DNA from: Plenodomus lindquistii
Lineage: Eukaryota; Ascomycota; Dothideomycetes; Pleosporales; Leptosphaeriaceae
Length of the DNA stretch: 64,000 nt
Direction of reading: 5' to 3'
NCBI GenBank assembly: GCA_025504975.1
Contig: JANUWI010000005.1
Location: 868,001-932,000, forward strand
Part shown: positions 45,803 through 56,470 of the stretch, one piece after another
Position numbering within the stretch: the first letter of the stretch is position 1
How the letters are laid out: the number at the start of each line of letters is the position of its first letter
Notes under the pieces: generated by a model
The model's input: only the letters and a program-made list of their open reading frames with translations
Told to the model about the DNA's origin: nothing
Database searches by the model: none
Position numbers and translations under genes: made by a program

Positions 45803-46089
45803 AGGAAAAAAATGGACGCGAAATGAACGATCTGGGTATCCTCCTGACGCCCAAGCTGCGAATCCACTGGCAAGAAAATATCGGCCAAAAGAAGAAGAGA
45901 AAGGAATACTCGCTCAAAACGCGTCGATATGTCCATCCAACCAAGGAAGAAAGAATTCCCATGCAGTAAGTAGTAAGAAAGTAGAAGCAAGTACCCAAAA
46001 TCGTCATGATCAAATCGACGCAAAAAAAAAAAAAACCCATCAACAACACCAACCACGCTCGCTACACTAGCATATCAGATAACTAAAGC

Positions 46090-49000
46090 TCAATCATCCC
46101 ACATAACAGGCACCCACTCCTGCCCCGGATAACTCGTAGCCGTCATAGCAGGCACCTGATCCTCATCCTCCTCCGCCGGCAACTCAAACACCTGCTGCTG
46201 TCTTGAACCCGCACCACCCCCTCCTCTCCCCTCCCCCCTCCTCAAACTACCCACCTGCCCACCCCCACTAGCACTAAGTTCCAACTCCCTTGCCCTCGCC
46301 CTCGCAGCCTCACGTTCCCTGCGCTCCCGCTCACTATCTACACGCGCCATTTGCGCGCGCTGAATCCGCTGCATGCGCGCGTATTCTTCTTGTTGGAGGA
46401 GTTGGCGGCGGAGGGATTCGGCGCCCATGTCGGCGGAGGAGCGTTGCGGGGAGGCGGCCATGGAGGCGGGTTGCGGGTGTTGGAGGAGGCCGATAGAGGC
46501 TTGGCGGGAGCGGGGTGTCGTGTCGATATTTGAGGGGCGGGGGCGGTCCGGGTGCGGTTTTTGCGGGGTGGTGGTCGGGAGGCCGGGGCCGTCATAGGAG
46601 GGGGGTGGGTCGTCGGGTGGGGGTGGGTAGTGTTGCAAGGGGGGTGGTGGGGAGCTGTTGTATTGTTGGGGGGAGGGCTGGCGCTGGTCTTGTAGCGAGG
46701 GTGAGTAGGAACGGGGATAACCGAGAGCCATGGGTGGCTTTGGAGGAGATGGTGGAGGGAGGGTGTTCGCAATGGGGTTTACAGGGCTTCTGATGTCCCT
46801 TGGATCAGGAGATGATGGCAAGGGGTAAGCAGCAGCATGTGAAGAGTTGCCAGGATGTACAGGAGCAGGCTGGACTGGATGGGTCTCCTGCGTTACCTGA
46901 TATCCTCCATGAGGATCTGGCGATTGCCGCGGCGACGGGTATTGCTGCGGCGTAGTACGAGGTAGCAGTTCTCGGAACCCCCCACCTTGTGTCTGATCCT
47001 GAACTGTAGCTGGGAACATCGATCCTGCGTGGGGAGGTGACGACCGTGCGGCCCGTTCCGCATGCAGCTGCTGCTGGGTAGTGAATTGCTCCTTCATATA
47101 CTGTCTCTGGCGAGCACGCACAATCTCTTGCTCAGTGGCGCCTTCAGGGAAGTTCAGATGCCATGGTCGATCATGCTGATGCACCTCTGTTATCGAGCTC
47201 ATCCTATTCTGCTGTATGCGTTGGCTCGACGGCGGCGATGTCATCGAAGGGTCGGGAGATTGTGAAATTGGCGAGATAACAGAAACAGCGCTCGTGTCGG
47301 AATGTGTACGGGCGTTTCGAGCCATCTCAGATTGTGCTGAAATTTGCGGAGAAATTGACTGCATCCCATTGTCCGTGCTGTCAAAGCGAGCTCTCGGATC
47401 TTGGTGAGGTGACGATACAGGTTGCTGTGGCTGCTCATTAGGAGATACGAATGCACCAGACACATGGCTATAAGCAGCAGGAATGGGCGGCGCATCGTAT
47501 TGAGGCTCAGGTATCGGAGAGCTTACATGACGCTGCTTTGCGGGTGTATTGATGTCAGTAACAGACGGAGGGCTCGACACGCTACGGTTGGTGTGTGGAG
47601 ATGTCACACCATTCGCATGCTGTGGATAGTGCTGTTGTTGTTGTTGTTGCTGCTGCTGTTGCTGACGTTGCAATTCCAGGACTTGTGCCACCCTGGACTG
47701 GCCGTACCCGCTAACAGGTTGCTGACTGGGCGGCTGAGACTGCTGACGTTGAGCCAGCGCTGCTTCGTAGTGCTCTTGCTGCTGCGACGTTGCTTGTTGT
47801 CGATCCTGCTGGTTTTGTTGAAGCTCGCCCTGCATCTGTCCGTAAGTACCCTTGAACATAGGATGTTGTCGATGTTGTTGCATCTGCTGGCGGCTCATGC
47901 GAGGATCCTGGTGCATGTCTTGTTGAGGACTTGCAGCCTGGCGCTGCTGTTGGGCACGCACCTGCTCGACTTGTGAGCGTGCGTACAGAGCTTGCTGTCG
48001 TGTCTCATCTTCTTTTCGCCAATTTTCTGCTTGCTGCTGTGCCGCCACCCTAGCTGCGTGAGTTCCATTATCGTCTGGGTGGTGATCTGGCTGCGGCTTG
48101 TAGGAATCAGCAGACGGCGTACCCCAGCTGAATTGCCGATGGTCGACGGGCCTTTGATCTACAGATGTGTGTGATGCCGGAATACCCGAACCTGGATTCT
48201 GTGTCACGACCGAGTTTGGCCCACCTCCTCTCTGGGCCCGATGCTCTTCCGCCAACTGTTTCGTCCTCAGATATGCAGAGCCCGATTCGGAAGCGTTGTC
48301 AGCTGCCTTGTGTTGTTGTTGAGGTGGTACTCGCTCTACCTCTGTCGGCTGTTGAACTCCCCTGCGTGGTGGTACATTCTGAGCGCCCTGAGAGACTGGT
48401 GGCAACCTGGCCTGGGAGGGACCAACTTGTGGGCCCATCGGCTGGACTCCAGGGACCGAAGGTGGTGGCAACTGTCCAGGAGGATAGTAAGCCAACGTGG
48501 GCTGCTGGGGTCTGAACTGTTGTGGTTGGGGTGCATTCTGAGGCTGCGAGGTCTGCGACGGTAGCGGAGTGGAATACCTCTGAGCTTTCTGGGCCTTTTT
48601 CTCTTTGGACTTTGTAAGCAGTCCATCGCTTGCAGTAGTCACACGCCCAAACAGAGCACCGAGCGATGAGAACCGCTTCTTCTTCCCAGTTTCTGCGGGT
48701 CCTGAAGCAGTAGTTTGATAGAACGACGACATGCCGTTGGCTGGTGTAGCTGCAGAATGTTGATGGCTTGCCATGCCTTGGTATTGTGCAACATTTCCAG
48801 GGTTCCTGCCGCCAAAAGAAAAATCTGCCGGCTGTGCTGGAACGACGGGCTGACTTGCGTGGTGGTACTGTGCTTCGGATCCCATACTTGCTTGATGGCT
48901 GTTCGGGATTGGAGGAGGAGGTCCATTTGGTCTTTGTGGAAAAGACTGCTGGTTAGTAGACAGACTACTAACAGCCGAATGAGAAGAGTGGTTTCGAACA

Positions 49001-52000
49001 GGATCCAATGAATGTGGCTTCAGACTTGAATCAGCGGTGATGTGGGGAGAGTTCGATTGTTGTTGCGAGCCTTGCTGAGACTTGCCAGCGAGTCCTTTGA
49101 ACATGGACGATAGTCTGGGCTTAGAAGCGGACTTCGTTTCTTGACTAAACCCTTCATCGTTCGAGTATTGACCAGGCATCAGAGGTGCTTGAGTCGTAGA
49201 GGCTTCGCGGCTATATCCATTCGTTTGATGTTGCATCATTTGTTGGTGGTACTCGTACTGGTTTCTCGGACTGGCGAACTGCTCTTGCGCCCTCGGGTCA
49301 TGATCCGGCATCAACGCTGACTTCCCAACGGAACCACCATGTGGCGGATCTTGTCCTGTGGGATGCCCATATGCGCGTCCATCACTTGGCATTTGCTGAA
49401 CAAGATTGCCGTTCTGGGCCGTCTCGTTCCCATACACTCTGGGATCTTGTATTGAGTGCCCAGGTAGAGGTTCAGCAGCAATATTCGTCGCAGTAGGTGC
49501 TGCGCTTCTCGGTACAGTCGAAGCTACCGGCTGGTTGTTGGGGTTAACAGGTCCAGGCAGCCAGTGTTCTTGTACACTTTCAGAGGACGAGAACGCCATG
49601 CCGATAGAAGGTATTTGTCTATGACCAGAGTGCTCTGGATGCTGCTCTGGAATTTGCTGTGCTTGCGTATCACTTGGCGGCCCGAAAGATCCCAATCGAT
49701 TGATCTGATCCTGTCGATTGCCAGCCTCATCTGGCCGTCCCGACACAAAGCTCATTGGCCTCTCTGTACTGTAACGTGATCTCTCTCCATCTCTTGAGGG
49801 CGGCAAACTTCCAGATCCCGCTACGGACGCAGGCTTTACAGGATAGTGTTCTGGTGGTAGCAATGTCGACTGATCAGCACCACGAGTAGACTGTCTGCTG
49901 TTGCTGGGCAAGTCTTTGACAAAGCCATTGTGGTCTTCGTAGAGGTCGTAGTTGTTTGCAGGGTCTTGACCAGATGCTACAGGGCTCGTCCAGGTAGGGG
50001 TAGTCTCTTCAGGGATCTGATTGGGATTGACATGGGGTCTAACGGAAGAGTCGACCTGCATCCTGCGAATAGTAGATGGAGTTGATCGGCCCGCGGTGCT
50101 CGCTGCCGGAGATAGAGCGTCTGCATCCGAGACCATGGCAGAAATTTGAGAGAGGATCGATTTCGATCTTCCCGGTGCAGTCATGTTCGCATTTGAGACT
50201 GCCTGTGGTTGGTCGTTTTGCTGCATTGGACCAGATGAGCTTGGGTGGCCCGGGAAGTAGTCATCAGACGTTGGGTTGACATAGTTGTCGTAGGCCACTT
50301 CAGCCTTGTGGGCTGGTGGCCCATTCTGAACAATACGCGGCACGTTCGCGACGGGTGTCACAAGATCGCTCTCATCTTTCATGTTGTCGCGCCAGATTGT
50401 TTCCACAGGCAGCGCAGCATTGGACTCGTCGAGATCCAGCGATGCAAGAGATGAATTGGATGCGGAATACTCCTCAACGGCGCGGACGGCGTATGGCATC
50501 GGGCGTGTTGTGTCCAGGCTGGCGGCGCTATGCGCTTGTGGGGCACCCTCTGCACTTATTAGCGTCTCTTCCCGTGTCACCCCCGGCCCAAGCGCAATCT
50601 CCCCAGTCTGCGAATCGAACAACGTGCGCCGCTCCTCAGCCTCATCGGATGGCGCGAGCTTGTTGGAATTGGTGTTGGCCGAATTTTGCACGCGCGCGTC
50701 ATCCGGTGTGGCCTGCCTGGGTAGCTGCAGGTTACTCTTTGCGAACCACACAGTCGTCCCAGGATCAATCTTCTCGACCTTTGGGGTCGCATCATCGTCT
50801 TTCATCGCGAACGACCTGGTGGAGACAGGCGACACATCACCTGCGCCGATCATCTCAGTCTCATAGGCCCGACGTCTCTGACTCTCCAACGCTCGGCCGC
50901 TAGCATAGTTCTTTACTGCTCCATTGAGGCTGGACAAACTTGATGGACTCTGTCGGTGTTTCTCGTATTCGTCTGGTATCACGAGCGCATTGGTCTTCCC
51001 CTGAGATGACACAGGCGTCACATCGCCAGGCCTGACAATGTCCGCTTGGAACGACATGTGCCTCTGATTAGTATCATGGATTCGCAAGTCGTTCCTGAGA
51101 TCGCCGTCTCGCTGTTCCATAACAGACATGTCGTCGGCATCTGCTCGTTGCAGTACAACAGGTACGTCGCCGACACTGACGACATCCACTATGCGTTCCG
51201 AACGATTGGTAGGAGACGTCTGCAGCCCATGATCGACGCCAGGTATGTTGTCTAGCGGTACCTGTCGAGCTGAGATAGGACTAACGTTACTGTTTGGCTG
51301 CCACGTGCGATCCACGACAGAATGCCTTTCACTCATATGATGTGGTGATGGGAATGCAGACGACACGATCGGCCAGTTGTCACCACGCTCGGAAAAGACA
51401 GGCACGAGATCCTGAGCGTAACGCAGTGCATCATCGTCATCGAAGACAGGGCGGTCATGCGAATCAGCCAAGTATCCAGTACATGCCAGCAGATTATCGT
51501 GATCTGGCCGCGCAGCTCTATAATACTCAGCACTGTCGCGGCTGACGGTACTTGATGTGCGACGCCTCTTCTTCTTCCTTTCCTTCTTAGCCTGCGCAAG
51601 CATCTGGAGTTCAGCAGGTTCAAACGTGAACGGCATAGGCCCCAGTATTGCAGACAACGACCTGCGATTGATATTAACATTATCGACCTCTCGCTCGGGC
51701 GGTCCGTGTGGTGCGGAGCTGGGCCGAACAGGACGCAACGCAGGATGTTGAAGATCTCCCGGCATCGCAATCATGGTTTCAGACACACGTGGTCCTTTCC
51801 AAGTCTCGTACAGTTCTTGAGCACCTGCCGTGGTATCTGACGTCCTAGAGGCAGGCCGAGAAGCAGGTCTAGATGCTGGCCTTGATGCCGGACCCCTCGC
51901 TGGAGGTGTCGAATATCGTATGACAGACTGAAGCATCTGATGGCTACTATCCTGGCTCATACGGCGATGATGTCTCTGTGCAACCGCATTTGGAATAGGC

Positions 52001-52506
52001 GGTACAGGAGGCACCTCCTCCGAGTCCTTGTCATGAGTCGAGAACGCGCTTTTCGCAGGCGATGGGAGAATTCCCAGACGAGGCTCAAATCTGGGTGGTG
52101 TAGAGCTCAATTGATCGGTTCCAGATCCATCCACGCGTGGTGATGAGCTCCAAGAGTCAGGAGCATGGTACGAATGTGGACGGCTCCTTCCGCCAAAAAA
52201 CCGAGAACGTTCACGAGGCGGCGTGTCTTTCGGCGTGTTTCCAAATATTGAAGGGGTGCTGCTTGTTAGGGTAATGCTATTTGGTCGGCTTCTAGACCGA
52301 CTAACGCGTCGCAATGCTGAAGAGATGGAGAATCGACGACTCCTCGTCTCGTCATTGGGGCTGCCTGCATCCATTGACGGGCGCGTCAACTGCTTTTCCG
52401 GTGTCGCCGCCATGGCCGTTGAGCTTCGTGATCGACCCGGTCTCATCTCGGGCTCTTCGGAGGCTTCGCGGGACGAGGGCACAGAGCCGTGTCGGGAGAA
52501 GGAGGT
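46090..52506 (-). CDS. very long low-complexity Gln/Ser/Pro-rich protein, probably an exon of a giant gene
   Basis: One uninterrupted frame of 2,139 codons if read from the splice acceptor at 52507 (CGTCCAG), or 2,118 residues from the first ATG at 52446. The sequence is almost wholly disordered: Ser/Arg-rich at the start (SISSALRRVSRSRSRP), a PASR tetrapeptide repeat, basic patches (KERKKKRRRTSS; KKKRFSSLGALFG; KPRLSSMFKGLAGK), Gln-rich stretches with a polyQ tract (around 47632-47665), Pro-rich PPPLQHYPPPP, a helical Arg/Glu/Ala segment and a C-terminal QEWVPVMWDD. I know no function. The frame is open and coding-like 20 codons upstream of the first ATG, right up to a CAG acceptor in phase with the preceding gene. 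Both may therefore be one transcript. Confidence 0.7.
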   Translation of the reverse strand, partial: TSFSRHGSVPSSREASEEPEMRPGRSRSSTAMAATPEKQLTRPSMDAGSPNDETRSRRFSISSALRRVSRSRSRPNSITLTSSTPSIFGNTPKDTPPRERSRFFGGRSRPHSYHAPDSWSSSPRVDGSGTDQLSSTPPRFEPRLGILPSPAKSAFSTHDKDSEEVPPVPPIPNAVAQRHHRRMSQDSSHQMLQSVIRYSTPPARGPASRPASRPASRPASRTSDTTAGAQELYETWKGPRVSETMIAMPGDLQHPALRPVRPSSAPHGPPEREVDNVNINRRSLSAILGPMPFTFEPAELQMLAQAKKERKKKRRRTSSTVSRDSAEYYRAARPDHDNLLACTGYLADSHDRPVFDDDDALRYAQDLVPVFSERGDNWPIVSSAFPSPHHMSERHSVVDRTWQPNSNVSPISARQVPLDNIPGVDHGLQTSPTNRSERIVDVVSVGDVPVVLQRADADDMSVMEQRDGDLRNDLRIHDTNQRHMSFQADIVRPGDVTPVSSQGKTNALVIPDEYEKHRQSPSSLSSLNGAVKNYASGRALESQRRRAYETEMIGAGDVSPVSTRSFAMKDDDATPKVEKIDPGTTVWFAKSNLQLPRQATPDDARVQNSANTNSNKLAPSDEAEERRTLFDSQTGEIALGPGVTREETLISAEGAPQAHSAASLDTTRPMPYAVRAVEEYSASNSSLASLDLDESNAALPVETIWRDNMKDESDLVTPVANVPRIVQNGPPAHKAEVAYDNYVNPTSDDYFPGHPSSSGPMQQNDQPQAVSNANMTAPGRSKSILSQISAMVSDADALSPAASTAGRSTPSTIRRMQVDSSVRPHVNPNQIPEETTPTWTSPVASGQDPANNYDLYEDHNGFVKDLPSNSRQSTRGADQSTLLPPEHYPVKPASVAGSGSLPPSRDGERSRYSTERPMSFVSGRPDEAGNRQDQINRLGSFGPPSDTQAQQIPEQHPEHSGHRQIPSIGMAFSSSESVQEHWLPGPVNPNNQPVASTVPRSAAPTATNIAAEPLPGHSIQDPRVYGNETAQNGNLVQQMPSDGRAYGHPTGQDPPHGGSVGKSALMPDHDPRAQEQFASPRNQYEYHQQMMQHQTNGYSREASTTQAPLMPGQYSNDEGFSQETKSASKPRLSSMFKGLAGKSQQGSQQQSNSPHITADSSLKPHSLDPVRNHSSHSAVSSLSTNQQSFPQRPNGPPPPIPNSHQASMGSEAQYHHASQPVVPAQPADFSFGGRNPGNVAQYQGMASHQHSAATPANGMSSFYQTTASGPAETGKKKRFSSLGALFGRVTTASDGLLTKSKEKKAQKAQRYSTPLPSQTSQPQNAPQPQQFRPQQPTLAYYPPGQLPPPSVPGVQPMGPQVGPSQARLPPVSQGAQNVPPRRGVQQPTEVERVPPQQQHKAADNASESGSAYLRTKQLAEEHRAQRGGGPNSVVTQNPGSGIPASHTSVDQRPVDHRQFSWGTPSADSYKPQPDHHPDDNGTHAARVAAQQQAENWRKEDETRQQALYARSQVEQVRAQQQRQAASPQQDMHQDPRMSRQQMQQHRQHPMFKGTYGQMQGELQQNQQDRQQATSQQQEHYEAALAQRQQSQPPSQQPVSGYGQSRVAQVLELQRQQQQQQQQQQQHYPQHANGVTSPHTNRSVSSPPSVTDINTPAKQRHVSSPIPEPQYDAPPIPAAYSHVSGAFVSPNEQPQQPVSSPHQDPRARFDSTDNGMQSISPQISAQSEMARNARTHSDTSAVSVISPISQSPDPSMTSPPSSQRIQQNRMSSITEVHQHDRPWHLNFPEGATEQEIVRARQRQYMKEQFTTQQQLHAERAARSSPPHAGSMFPATVQDQTQGGGFRELLPRTTPQQYPSPRQSPDPHGGYQVTQETHPVQPAPVHPGNSSHAAAYPLPSSPDPRDIRSPVNPIANTLPPPSPPKPPMALGYPRSYSPSLQDQRQPSPQQYNSSPPPPLQHYPPPPDDPPPSYDGPGLPTTTPQKPHPDRPRPSNIDTTPRSRQASIGLLQHPQPASMAASPQRSSADMGAESLRRQLLQQEEYARMQRIQRAQMARVDSERERREREAARARARELELSASGGGQVGSLRRGEGRGGGGAGSRQQQVFELPAEEDEDQVPAMTATSYPGQEWVPVMWDD

Positions 52507-52768
52507 CTGGACGGCGCATCACATCAGCAAAAGCACCCATAGTAGGGAGGTGCGTACCGCATCTCTATGGCATTTGGCTCATTACAAAACTACCGGCGTG
52601 ACATGTCGTGATCAGGAAAGAACAAAGATGTTGAGATAACGCCCAAAAGGTAAACAGCCACATTGAGGTCCACGAATTGTCCATTTCCACACCTGTCGTT
52701 GCCTGTTTGATCCTTGTGGCAGCATCCAGATACGGTGCCAGACACGATAGTTGAGAGGGAAGAGATCA

Positions 52769-55700
52769 TTATACCTGTTTATCACGACCAAAGCGGCTTT
52801 TGCCCTTCGCGAACAGGCCCTTGGCACTAGTCATTCCTTTTCCACCTAACACATTCGCAGTATGCAACAGCTTCTCCCCCTTCATCTGCATGTTCTGGCT
52901 GGCGACACGCCCACCAAACCCTGGACCAGAGGGCCGAGCAGCAGTAGGTGATGTCGAACCCGCAGGAACTTGTGCACCAGCAGAGTTGTACTGCTCTGGG
53001 CTCGCTTCCTGGTGGCTTGTCCCACTGAACTTTCCCAGCAAAGCGAGAGAGCCTGTATGTCTGTGGCGGGCTGACGCAGTAGGCACCCGCTGTACAGGAA
53101 ACGATGGGGTGGACAACTCCGGATTCGATTGGAGTGTGGATCCGAGCCAACTTTGGAGACCATGATCGACCGTAGCCCAGTGCTCGCGCGTTGTATTGTA
53201 GGTAGCGATACGCTCCTTCGTCGAGCTGATGGTGGCGATCTCTCGTGCTCCCAGTGGCTTATCAGTCGGAGATAAGACTGAGGGCTCGTGTGAGATTGAA
53301 GTCTTTGGTTCTTCAGTGGTAGACTCTTGCACTATGGGGGATACGTCGGCTGGAGGTGACACATCAAGCTGTGGTAGCGGTGTCAATGCCACATTGTCTT
53401 CTGGGCTGAACCTTGGTGCTTGTTGTTGATCTGCACCGAATCTTGGTGGAAGATCGACTGCTTCGGGATCCTCTCGCGTATTCACTACATGGAGGCCAGG
53501 TGATCTCGTGTGTTCGCGAATAGGGCTTGTCAGAGACGTCGCATCCAGCGGGGGCGTAGGAGATCGTTCTCCAAGTTTAGGATCCGTGATTGGGTCAGGC
53601 TTAGTCACTGTGAGAACATGACCAGGTCCAAAATACGAATCCTCAATGCCTTCCGACCACTGCTGGCGTTCTTCTTCAACAGCATGCTCCACTGTTGGTG
53701 ATGGCTTACTTTCGGGTGGTGGAGCCTTAGTAGGTTCCATCACTACAGCAGGCAGTGGCCCTCCCTGTGATTGTAGCTGAGGGTTATTGGCCTCCCAGCT
53801 GAAGCGATTGAGCATTGATGGCTTATCAAACTCCTCGCTGTGTGTGACAGTAGAAGCAGCCGGGACAGGAGGGACAACAGGAGTCATTTGATCCGTATCT
53901 TGTGACACTCGCGGGGTGTTGTTGTCCTCTTCCGCCCAGTACGTCTCATATTCGCTCGGTAAGATGGAGCTGGCCCGATTGTTGGTCGAGCTAAGGGGCT
54001 GCAATGATGCTCGATTTTCTTCAGCGGTTGACGGTCTTATTGGATTCAAACTCGCAACGATCTCTTTGCGCAACCGATCACTCTCTTCATCACCTGCAGA
54101 CGTATCCGTGCTCAATTGTGGGTCCAGAGTTGGACGCTGTTGACGCGAGAAGACACCAGAAGACTGCTCTTTGAGCGGTGGAGGTGGCGCAAGCTCTGAA
54201 TCTGGCGTGTTCTTCTCCGGTGGGGTGGGTGGGATGCTTGACTGCGAGGAGATTGTTCTCTCTAGCTGCAGCGGTCGAGGTAGGTAGATGTTGCCATGTG
54301 TTGGCTGGCCTTTGCTACCCTGTTGAGAGTCGGTTGCGGTGTTGTCCAGACCGACTGTCGTTCGAATGGACTGAACCATGGCAGATCCGGCGTCCTTGAG
54401 TGCGGCAATAGGATCTTCGGTGAGTGTGGGAGAAGCATGCGAGCTTTCGGACACATCAACACCAGCTGCTTGCCGCTTGGCTGTAGTCGGCGTCAAGTCG
54501 ACAGCGTCCAGCGGTGACGAGACTTGATTGTTTGTCAATTCCAAGTCTCTGCCGCGATCACCCTGCTCGAATGGCGTGTTGACGGTTGTGGCATATGACT
54601 CCCATCCACCAGGCAGGTGCGGGCGGAATTCTTTCACAGGACTGCTAGGTTTACTGGGGCTTCCCTTTGTTGGCGATGCAGCCCTTGAGTTGTCTTTGCT
54701 GTTCTCCCACGATTGCATGCTGTTCCTAGAATTCCTTGACATGTTGGACTGCGTGGAGCCACGCCTGGAATGTGAAACATCGCCAAACTTGCCAGCCAAC
54801 GCCTGCACACGACCTTTGCTAGGCGACTCTGAACGATCGCGGGGAACGGCATCTTGAATCGGAGACTGCGCGTTGTGCGATTCCAGAAACGCTTTCTGCG
54901 ACTGGGCCTCTGCTGTACCGAGCTGAGGGCTGACACCAGTAGGGCTGTGCTTTGCTGCGTTCGCAATGTCCGCTTCCCGGGTCGCGTATGCGGGTGAGGG
55001 ACCCGTGAGGCCGCCTTCCATGGTGTCAGGCGAGTCGAGACTTCCTCTTGTGATCTGCGCTGTAATGGGTTCAGGAAAGTCGTGGGGCGGGGCTACCACA
55101 GAAGACCGCGCAGGGCTGTCACCACGAGTGGGTGTTGCAAATCCACTGCGGGGTAGCGATGAGCCCGAGAGATTGCGGGAGTGGTCTGCTGTTTGACGCT
55201 GCGGGTTGTTGTGTGTCCCCACAGGCTCAAAAGCGGATGTTGGCAGAGAAGCGGGGGACGCTACCTCGTTGGCGACTTCCTCTGCAATCGCGGGTGTGCT
55301 ACCCTCGCTGGCCTGATTGCGACTTTTAAGCGCTGAAGTCGCCGAGCCAGGCACTCTGCTCATGATGGGACTAATGCCCATGGAGCTGCCGGTATTGGCT
55401 CTCGACACGTCAGAGGTGGAGTCCTTTGATATGGGCGTGGGCGGTATCGAGTTTTGGTCATCGTTGCGAACAAATGCGTTGTCCACGACAGAGCGCAAAC
55501 CCTGGTCGTCTGATGGTGGCACAACAGTCTGCTTGCCGTTTTGCGGAAATGCAGCAGCATTGAAGTCGGGCAGGTGTTCGCTCTTGCGCTCCGCGACTGT
55601 CTCTAGAGGGTGTAACGTCTTTGCTGGTTCAATCGGTGACGAAACCGCATCCTTTGGACGGGAGGTCAGCGAGTCCAAGCTCGGTCGCGACGAGTCCAGT

Positions 55701-56470
55701 GACGCGCGCTCCCGCACTCGCTCCTCTTCCACCCGCCGGTAGATATCCGCTGGCCGTACAAAGGGCAACGGCTTATCAGAACTACCCGTCCGCGAGCGAG
55801 GCGATACTATGGGCGAGTCCCCCTGGCCAATGCTGCTCTTACGCGGAGGAAATTGCGTATTCGGCGACGAGGACGTGAAGTCGGCAGGCACCTGTGAGAT
55901 GCGTGTCTGCAGGGGTGGGGGCATAGCAGTTGGGCTGAAGTCACGCTGTTCTTGCGGTACATGATGCTCCTCGTACGCAGCATTGTTCCCCTGTCGCTGG
56001 GGCTCGCCAAAGGACGAACCGCCGCTTTGGTGGGGGTGAGGTATGGTGGAGGAGAAGGCCCGCTGCTCTTCGCCCTGCTCAAACGAGTTTCTGCGCGCCT
56101 TGGGAAGGATCCCTTGAGGGGCGGGTTCTGTGAAGCTCCGCGATGGTTGGTCTTGGCCGTAGTGTCGCTGTGCAGCCTGCGGTTCATTGTGCTGCTGGGG
56201 CCCCTGGTTGAGGCCGTACTCGTCGTACTCGTCATAGTCGCCCCAGTCGTCGCCGTCGTAGGCGTTCTTCTTGGCCTGCACCCATTTCTTCGTCTTGGCC
56301 CGGTTCACATTGGTCTTGAAGTTGACGGGTTGGCCGGAAGAAAAGGGTGATGCGGCACGCTCGCTGGCCGACGTCAGTATTCGCCGCAGGCTTCGGTACA
56401 GTCTTCAGAGGCGGGGCACCTACAGCGGCGACCTCACCGGCTCTTGGTTGAAGCGGAATGGTCCAGACAT
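52769..56470 (-). CDS. large disordered Ser/Pro-rich protein with KKWVQAKK-DDWGDYDEY N-terminus
   Basis: Proposed exons are 56470-56438 (encoding MSGPFRFNQEP) and 56359-52769, with a 78-nt intron whose acceptor (GCGAG) is weak; the result is 1,207 residues. The conserved-looking part is the N-terminus: PFSSGQPVNFKTNVNRAKTK, then KKWVQAKKNAYDGDDWGDYD. The rest is disordered, with short ordered motifs ALAGKFGDVSHSRRGSTQSN, FRPHLPGGWESYATT and the end KGLFAKGKSRFGRDK. The main frame has no ATG near its start, only GTG, so an upstream exon is required. The last sense codons are CAG GTA, followed at once by TAA. A donor (GTATAA) there would join it in phase to the next long frame. The family is known only as hypothetical fungal proteins. 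Confidence 0.65.

Larger units (their letters stand above)
40158..46089. other. gene-poor block of 5.9 kb
   Basis: No gene is recognised over almost 6 kb. Many open frames of 60-195 codons overlap on both strands without motifs. Those on the minus strand at 42060-42778 read the most protein-like but are broken and unassignable. GC content is ordinary until about 44.8 kb, after which homopolymers and simple repeats accumulate up to the stop of the next gene. I saw no terminal inverted repeats, transposase or reverse transcriptase motifs. Confidence 0.5.

Noticed and set aside
46290..46793. Several G/R-rich open frames on the plus strand
   Set aside because: They are mirror images of the Pro/Ala-rich C-terminal coding region of the giant minus-strand gene.
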